Translations under genes and position numbers: made by a program | Shown: positions 59,397-64,000 of the stretch, in pieces | How positions within the stretch are numbered: position 1 is the first letter of the stretch | Layout of the letters: the number at the start of each line of letters is the position of its first letter | The notes under the pieces: generated by a model | Told to the model about the DNA's origin: nothing | Databases searched by the model: none | What the model saw: the letters and a program-made list of their open reading frames with translations, nothing else | Origin: Erwinia sp. S63 | Lineage (GTDB): Bacteria > Pseudomonadota > Gammaproteobacteria > Enterobacterales > Enterobacteriaceae | Direction of reading: 5' to 3' | Assembly (NCBI RefSeq): GCF_016625195.1 | Contig: NZ_JACVUP010000005.1 | Location: forward strand, 62,001 to 126,000 | DNA: 64,000 nucleotides

Positions 59397-61481
59397 TCAA
59401 ACGGGTCGAATACTCTCTTCATCCAGATCGGCATCGAAGAATCTCTGCAGCGTCTGAATATGAGTATCGCTTGTGATCGACTGGCGCGCCTGCACCAGCT
59501 TCTCTTCATAAATGGCCTGACGCCATTCCAGTGGCGTCAACACCGCAGGATTATCGTCTTCAACGATAGTCAGTTCAACCGTTTGTCCGGCTGCCTGACT
59601 GAGCGCTTCCGTCAGCGCCTGTTTTGCCGACGCTGAATTCAGGTGACGCTGGCTGCTGCGCAAATGCAGCGTGATAGCGTTCTCGCCCACTTCTTTCCAT
59701 GCATTCAGCGCGACTTGCTGCACCAGTTTTGGCAACGTCAGCGCGGCTATTTCGGCGGCCCACGCATCGCGTTGCTGGGCCTCTTCCGCCAGACGAAGCG
59801 CCAGCTCAGGCGTTTTCTCATGCTCCAGTGCTGAACGCAAGGCTTTTGGCGTCGCGACCGGCTCCGCTTTTACCTCAACCGTTTGCTGTGCTTTCCAGCG
59901 ATAGGCTTCTGGCTTGGCGGGCGTTTTTACCGCCGGTTCAGACGCACGCTGCTGCACGCGTTCGGTGACACTGGCAAGACGTTCCAGCGCCGGATTCGCC
60001 GGCCGCGCGGAACGCGCTGCCGGCTCACTCTTTTTTGCTTTGCCGGCTCCCTGACGCAGCAACTGCGTTCGCGCCTGCAACAGCTGGCTGGTGGAGTCGG
60101 ACATATGTTCTGGCGCCGGTTGCATATCGGCGTAATCATCGGTCATCGGCGGTGCTTCCTGCATCGGCGGCGCCATCTGTGGCTGCGCGGCAGAAGTGGG
60201 GCGATGTGCCGAAGAAGTGGCTGCAGATCCGGCGGCGTGAGCGGAAGCCGCTGGCGTTGCAGATGAAGCAGCGGTGGCAGAGGCCGCTGGCGCAGTAGCC
60301 TGAGCGCCGGACGCTGGCGCAGCGATGCCAGCAGCAGCTTGCGGTGCGGCCTGCGGAATCAGGCTGGGTCGCGCAACCGGCTCGGAAATGGTCGCCTGCG
60401 GATGGAACGCCAGCGCACGCAGCAGCGTCATCTCGACGCCGAGGCGACGATCCGGTGCCAGCGGCAGATCTTTACGTCCCATCAGCAAGGTCTGGTAATA
60501 GAGTTGCACGTCGGCGGGCGGCAATACGCGCGCTAAATCGCGTAAACGCTGCGCCTGATTCACATCGTCTTCGCCCAGTGAAGCCGGCAGCAGCTGCACC
60601 ATCGCCACACGATGCAGCAATCGCAGCATCTCGACCAGCAGCGCTTCCCACTCGACACCACGCGATGCCGCCTGATTCAGCAGTGCCATCACCTGTTCGC
60701 CCTGGCCATCCACCAGCGCTTCAATCAGCGCCAGCGGCTGTTCGTCATCCAGCGTGCCCAGCATTTGCGCCACGGTTTCACGCGTGACGCTGCCCTGCCC
60801 CATGGCAATCGCCTGATCGGTGAGGCTTAGTGCATCGCGCATGCTGCCGTCAGCGGCGCGCGCCAGCAGATGCAGTGCGCGCGGCTCGGCGGCAATCTGC
60901 TCCTGCTGCAATATATGCACCAGCTGTTGCTGGATCTGCTCGACGTCGAGCGCTTTAAGATGGAACTGCAGGCAACGCGACAGAATGGTCACCGGCAGTT
61001 TTTGCGGATCGGTGGTCGCCAGCAGGAATTTGACGTGCGACGGCGGCTCTTCCAGCGTTTTTAACAGCGCATTAAAGCTGTGACGCGAGAGCATGTGCAC
61101 TTCATCGATCAGATAAACCTTGAAGCGACCGCGCGCCGGAGCGTACTGCACGTTATCCAGCAGATCGCGCGTGTCTTCGACTTTGGTGCGTGACGCGGCA
61201 TCGATCTCAATCAGATCGACAAAGCGCCCCTGCTCGATTTCACGGCAGTTATCACACTGACCACATGGCGTGGAGGTGATGCCGGTTTCGCAGTTAAGAC
61301 CTTTCGCCAGCAAACGGGCGATCGAGGTTTTCCCCACGCCGCGTGTACCGGAGAAGAGATAAGCATGATGGATTCGTCCCAGTGACAATCCGTTGGCCAG
61401 CGCAGTCAGCACATGTTCCTGACCGACTACGTCAGCGAAAGCCTGGGGACGCCATTTTCGCGCAAGTACCTGATAGCTCAT
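59397..61481 (-). CDS. dnaX: DNA polymerase III tau/gamma subunit
   Basis: 694 residues as tau (E. coli 643). Clamp-loader motor: Walker [10 protein letters not shown] (~residues 45-53), zinc-binding Cys set around C-QCDNC, Walker B LIDEVHML and sensor-1 [10 protein letters not shown]; domain III to ~370; then an Ala/Pro-rich linker of ~115 residues that accounts for most of the extra length; then domains IV-V that bind DnaB and alpha. A frameshift site makes the shorter gamma (about 485 residues). ATG 61481. Confidence 0.97.
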   Translation of the reverse strand: MSYQVLARKWRPQAFADVVGQEHVLTALANGLSLGRIHHAYLFSGTRGVGKTSIARLLAKGLNCETGITSTPCGQCDNCREIEQGRFVDLIEIDAASRTKVEDTRDLLDNVQYAPARGRFKVYLIDEVHMLSRHSFNALLKTLEEPPSHVKFLLATTDPQKLPVTILSRCLQFHLKALDVEQIQQQLVHILQQEQIAAEPRALHLLARAADGSMRDALSLTDQAIAMGQGSVTRETVAQMLGTLDDEQPLALIEALVDGQGEQVMALLNQAASRGVEWEALLVEMLRLLHRVAMVQLLPASLGEDDVNQAQRLRDLARVLPPADVQLYYQTLLMGRKDLPLAPDRRLGVEMTLLRALAFHPQATISEPVARPSLIPQAAPQAAAGIAAPASGAQATAPAASATAASSATPAASAHAAGSAATSSAHRPTSAAQPQMAPPMQEAPPMTDDYADMQPAPEHMSDSTSQLLQARTQLLRQGAGKAKKSEPAARSARPANPALERLASVTERVQQRASEPAVKTPAKPEAYRWKAQQTVEVKAEPVATPKALRSALEHEKTPELALRLAEEAQQRDAWAAEIAALTLPKLVQQVALNAWKEVGENAITLHLRSSQRHLNSASAKQALTEALSQAAGQTVELTIVEDDNPAVLTPLEWRQAIYEEKLVQARQSITSDTHIQTLQRFFDADLDEESIRPV
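60030..60036 (-). other. dnaX programmed -1 frameshift site (tau to gamma)
   Basis: On the minus strand the slippery heptamer A AAA AAG sits in GCA AAA AAG AGT GAG, the same context as in E. coli. A -1 slip reads GAG then TGA (60027-60025), giving gamma. An SD-like AGGGAG lies upstream and GC-rich inverted sequence (GCCGGC...GCCGGC) downstream, both expected stimulators. Confidence 0.92.
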
Positions 61482-61765
61482 GTGGATTCAATCACTGGAA
61501 TTTATTGAGTTGGCACAGCGGTGCGGCTAAGTGAACCGGGTTCCGCCACAAGACAAAGAGGAAAAATGCAGCTTCGCAACCCCTGTTTATATGGGCAGTA
61601 GTCTAACAGCCACAACAGGATATGCCTATACCCGCGCTGCAGGCGCTGAATTTCATCGCGCATCCGCTTGAGCGGTACGATTTATCGGATATTGATACCA
61701 AAGTACGGCGGCAGGAACGCACAATGAAATGCGCCGCAATGGCCAAGGCCAGCGGCGCACAGGCC
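61482..61765. other. Gap between apt and dnaX
   Basis: No gene. Contains a long imperfect palindrome around TGCGCCGC (61730-61737) and GCGGCGCA (61752-61759), with an inner GGCC repeat, that may end apt transcription; there is only a weak T-run. The rest is the dnaX upstream region; no promoter is called. Confidence 0.4.
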
Positions 61766-62317
61766 TTAATGGCCGGGGAAATTCACGAGGCTATAGCAGT
61801 CGATGCCGATCGCGTTAAGGCGCGCTTCACCGCTCAGATCAAACAGGTTGATCACGAACGCAGCATCTTTCACTTCACCACCGGCACGGCGGATCAGTTT
61901 CACCGTGGCTTCCAGCGTACCGCCGGTGGCCAGCAGATCGTCCACCACTAGCACCACATCACCTGGCTTGATGGCATCTTTGTGCAGCTCCAGCGCATCA
62001 GAACCGTACTCCAGCTCATAGCTCTCGCTGTAGGTTTCACGCGGCAGCTTGCCCGGCTTACGCACCGGCACAAAACCGACACCCAGACCCAGTGCCACCG
62101 GTGCACCAAACAGGAAGCCACGCGCTTCGGTGCCCACCACTTTGGTGATGCCTTTGTCACGATAGCGATCAACCAGAATGGCAATCGACGCGGCATAGGC
62201 CTGCGGATCTTCCATCAAACTGGTGACGTCACGGAACAGGATGCCCGGCTTAGGGTAGTCAGGGATGCTTTTGATGCTGTTTTTGATGAGTTCAAGCTGC
62301 TGAGCAGTTGCGGTCAT
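61766..62317 (-). CDS. apt: Adenine phosphoribosyltransferase
   Basis: 183 residues from ATG 62317 (MTATAQQLE, the E. coli start); the frame extends 13 codons further without support. Converts adenine + PRPP to AMP. PRPP motif [13 protein letters not shown] (~residues 123-135), flexible-loop region [10 protein letters not shown] and the adenine-binding TEARGFLFG. Precedes dnaX on the same strand. Confidence 0.97.
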   Translation of the reverse strand: MTATAQQLELIKNSIKSIPDYPKPGILFRDVTSLMEDPQAYAASIAILVDRYRDKGITKVVGTEARGFLFGAPVALGLGVGFVPVRKPGKLPRETYSESYELEYGSDALELHKDAIKPGDVVLVVDDLLATGGTLEATVKLIRRAGGEVKDAAFVINLFDLSGEARLNAIGIDCYSLVNFPGH

Positions 62318-62470
62318 AAGTGTTACGCCTGGAAAAATATCTAATACGCGCAGCATCCGACAGCGCCAATACCCGGAAACCGGGTTAAGCGAAGACGTTT
62401 AAAAAGGGAAGCCACGCACGAAGATGCCCAAATCTATGCAAATACCCGGCTAAATGCAACCCTGCCGCGC

Positions 62471-62851
62471 TTAATCGCCGCTGTCAGCATTTTCTGCCAC
62501 CACTGGGATACGCCACATAAACAACAGCAGCGCGCACAACATGATGCCCAGCATAATACGCACCCACAGCATGTTAACCAGATAAATAGAGACGGCAAAG
62601 GTGATGACAATCAGCAACATGGCGCGGCCTTTGGCGCCGGGCGGCATGGCGCGATGCTGTTGCCAGTGGCGGATATAGCGACCAAACGGCGAGCGCCACA
62701 GCAGCCAATGGTGAAAACGCGGTGACGAACGGGCAAAGCACCAGGCGGCCAGCAACACAAATGGCGTGGTCGGTAATAAAGGTAATACAATGCCCAGCGT
62801 ACCCAGCACAATCGCCAGCCAGCCAAGACACAGAAGAAAAATTCGTTGCAT
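62471..62851 (-). CDS. ybaN: Inner-membrane protein YbaN (DUF454)
   Basis: 126 residues from ATG 62851 (MQRIFLLCLGWLAIVLGTLGIVLPLLPTTPF, matching E. coli YbaN); a longer frame to 63073 runs into priC. Three to four membrane segments; motif LPTTPFVLLAAWCFARSSPR is the family core. Function unknown. Divergent from priC, sharing a 57-base control region. Confidence 0.95.
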   Translation of the reverse strand: MQRIFLLCLGWLAIVLGTLGIVLPLLPTTPFVLLAAWCFARSSPRFHHWLLWRSPFGRYIRHWQQHRAMPPGAKGRAMLLIVITFAVSIYLVNMLWVRIMLGIMLCALLLFMWRIPVVAENADSGD

Positions 62852-62908
62852 GCCTGATGCCTGATAAAATCGGAACTGCGCTACGTTAACACAGTCGGAA
62901 TCAGAGTG

Positions 62909-63421
62909 ATGCCCCAACCACCCGCACATCAACGTCTGCTCGCCATTGTCGATCAGCTGCGACAGCAAATCGCGCAGCAAAGCGATGGCGCCTGCCGACA
63001 GCCCCGTTTCGATGCCCAATTGTTCCGCTGTAAAGGCACGCGGCTCGCTGATTATCTGGCTGAGTTGGAGCAAAATTTAACCCAGTTTGGCGCCACCGAC
63101 ACTGATGTGATGCGCCGCCAGTGGCTGGCGGAGAAAGTGCTGGACCAGATTGCCGCCCTGCAACGCGAATGCCAGAGCCAGCAGTTGCGCACCCAGCGTG
63201 AGCGTCCTCGTGTTGATCCACGCCAGTCGAAGCGTGAAGAGTATCAGGGCTATGAAACTCGCCTGCTGGCGATGATTGAACAACGAGAGCAACATCTGGC
63301 GCGCGCCGAAACCCTGAGCGTGCAGCAGCAGTTGATTCGTGATGTCGAAGTGCTGCATGAACGGCTGGCACGCTGTCGTGCCGCAATGCACAAACTGGAA
63401 TTGTCAGGCCCGACACGGTAA
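62909..63421 (+). CDS. priC: Primosomal replication protein N'' (PriC)
   Basis: About 170 residues. Loads DnaB at stalled forks with a leading-strand gap, independent of PriA. All helical; conserved pattern RFD-LF near residue 33, ARLA-like C-terminal helix (VEVLHERLARCRAAMHKLE). GTG 62906 is directly before ATG 62909; no clear SD decides. Similarity to E. coli PriC is moderate, but its place next to ybaN and before ybaM is the same. Confidence 0.9.
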   Translation: MPQPPAHQRLLAIVDQLRQQIAQQSDGACRQPRFDAQLFRCKGTRLADYLAELEQNLTQFGATDTDVMRRQWLAEKVLDQIAALQRECQSQQLRTQRERPRVDPRQSKREEYQGYETRLLAMIEQREQHLARAETLSVQQQLIRDVEVLHERLARCRAAMHKLELSGPTR

Positions 63422-63469
63422 TCACGCCACACAATCTTCTATACTTCCCCCCATGAATTAAGGAGAAAA

Positions 63470-63718
63470 ATGATGACGCTTATCTTGTGGATAGCGATTG
63501 GCGTGGTGGCTGGCTGCATCAAGCGCATGGTTTTTCCCGGTCGGCCGGGTGGGTTTGTCCCGACGCTGGTACTGGCGGTGATTGGTGCGTTAATTGGGGG
63601 TTACATCGCGACCTATTTTACAACGGGTGATTTAGCGACGTTGCATTCCGCTGGCTTTGGGGTGGCACTGCTGGGTTCCATTTTGATGCTGCTGGTGGCG
63701 GCAAAATTACGTATTTAA
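63470..63718 (+). CDS. GlsB/YeaQ/YmgE-family small membrane protein
   Basis: 82 residues, three hydrophobic segments separated by Gly-rich turns (ILWIAIGVVAGCIKRMVFPGRPGGF, VLAVIGALIGGYIA, LLGSILMLLVAAKL). The G-x-x-AG and PG-x-P-GG pattern is typical of transglycosylase-associated GlsB/YeaQ proteins. RBS AAGGAG upstream. In E. coli priC is followed directly by ybaM, so this gene is an insertion at this place. Role unknown; family members respond to envelope or osmotic stress. Confidence 0.88.
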   Translation: MMTLILWIAIGVVAGCIKRMVFPGRPGGFVPTLVLAVIGALIGGYIATYFTTGDLATLHSAGFGVALLGSILMLLVAAKLRI

Positions 63719-63730
63719 CAAGGAGAGATC

Positions 63731-63886
63731 ATGTCACTGGAAACTGCATCCGATGAGATCAAACTGGCAGTGGATTTGATTCAACTGCTGGAAGAGAACC
63801 AGGTGCCGACCGCAACCGTGTTAGCCGCGCTGGCGATTGTCCAACGCGATTATCAGCAGAAACAGGCGGCAGAGGGCGTAAATTAA
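63731..63886 (+). CDS. ybaM: YbaM/RsmS small protein (DUF2496)
   Basis: 51 residues from ATG 63731 (AGGAGA upstream). Clearly YbaM: MSLE-A-DE-KLAVDLI-LLEENQ-P and the C-terminal IV-RD helix are shared with E. coli. The Pectobacterium homologue RsmS influences secondary metabolism and virulence; the molecular role is open. Its stop TAA overlaps the acrR stop by three bases (tail to tail). Confidence 0.93.
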   Translation: MSLETASDEIKLAVDLIQLLEENQVPTATVLAALAIVQRDYQQKQAAEGVN

Positions 63887-64000
63887 CGCGCCGAGGAGAG
63901 AGTGGGACTGAGCCGCAGCATATCAATAAAGGCATCCACCAACTGCGGCGCATCTGCTGCCAGATCAAACGCCTGCGGGTTAAACAGCCAGTTTTCCATC
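63883..64000 (-). CDS. acrR: TetR-type repressor AcrR, C-terminal end (partial)
   Basis: The last 38 codons of a gene running off the right edge. The end [13 protein letters not shown] matches the E. coli AcrR tail (MENWLFAPQSFDL), followed by a family-like helix [15 protein letters not shown]. AcrR represses acrAB, the RND multidrug pump. Stop codon is TAA at 63885-63883 on the minus strand. In E. coli mscK lies between ybaM and acrR; here the two stops overlap directly. Confidence 0.85.
   Translation of the reverse strand, partial: MENWLFNPQAFDLAADAPQLVDAFIDMLRLSPTLSSAR

Overview
The window is a stretch of enterobacterial chromosome, probably Erwiniaceae (Pantoea/Erwinia-like). The right 38 kb has the E. 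coli argU-to-acrR gene content: folD, ybcJ, cysS, ppiB, lpxH, purEK, ybbP/ybbA, tesA, ybbO, cnoX, qmcA-ybbJ, cueR/copA, ybaP, ybaK, ushA, fsr, ybaL, gsk, hemH, adk, htpG, recR, ybaB, dnaX, apt, ybaN, priC, ybaM, acrR. Order and losses differ from E. coli: aes is absent between hemH and gsk, mscK is absent between ybaM and acrR, and a LysR/PACE efflux pair, a LysR/unknown pair and a GlsB-like gene are inserted. The genus call is an inference from overall look; no search was run.

The left 26 kb is an accessory island whose right end sits in the tRNA-Arg(UCU) gene argU (26052-26128, minus strand). A broken C-terminal scrap of a tyrosine integrase lies beside the tRNA. The tRNA has two mismatched stem pairs (27:43 and 1:72) that fit a hybrid gene whose 3' half was brought in by the island. 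The left island end is not in the window.

The island has three parts. (a) 1-5080 is a tight operon: the C-terminal part of a dynamin-like GTPase, a YjcZ/RdcB-like partner, a patatin-like lipase, a YaaW-like protein and an unrecognised helical protein. (b) 5165-6557 is an IS3-family (IS407-group-like) copy whose orfA carries a nonsense codon and a 1-bp insertion, followed by the relic end of a second related element. (c) 6794-25558 is an 18.8 kb co-directional defence locus: mcrB, an amber-interrupted mcrC, a small winged-helix-like protein, HsdM- and HsdS-like modification proteins with no HsdR, an unknown protein, a 1428-residue P-loop ATPase, another unknown, a NurA-like candidate nuclease, a HerA-type translocase, a third unknown and a Hanks-type Ser/Thr kinase. 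Methyltransferase + specificity protein + ATPases + candidate nuclease + kinase resembles the methylation-associated defence system (MADS) and its relatives. The order and the three unknown proteins make it the best candidate here for something undescribed.

In the backbone the most unusual points are an amber codon inside ybbP (a conserved Trp in E. coli YbbP), a triplicated 47-bp unit carrying the stop codons of the convergent genes ybaK and a LysR regulator, a textbook CueR operator before copA, a PurR box before purEK, and the conserved -1 frameshift site of dnaX.
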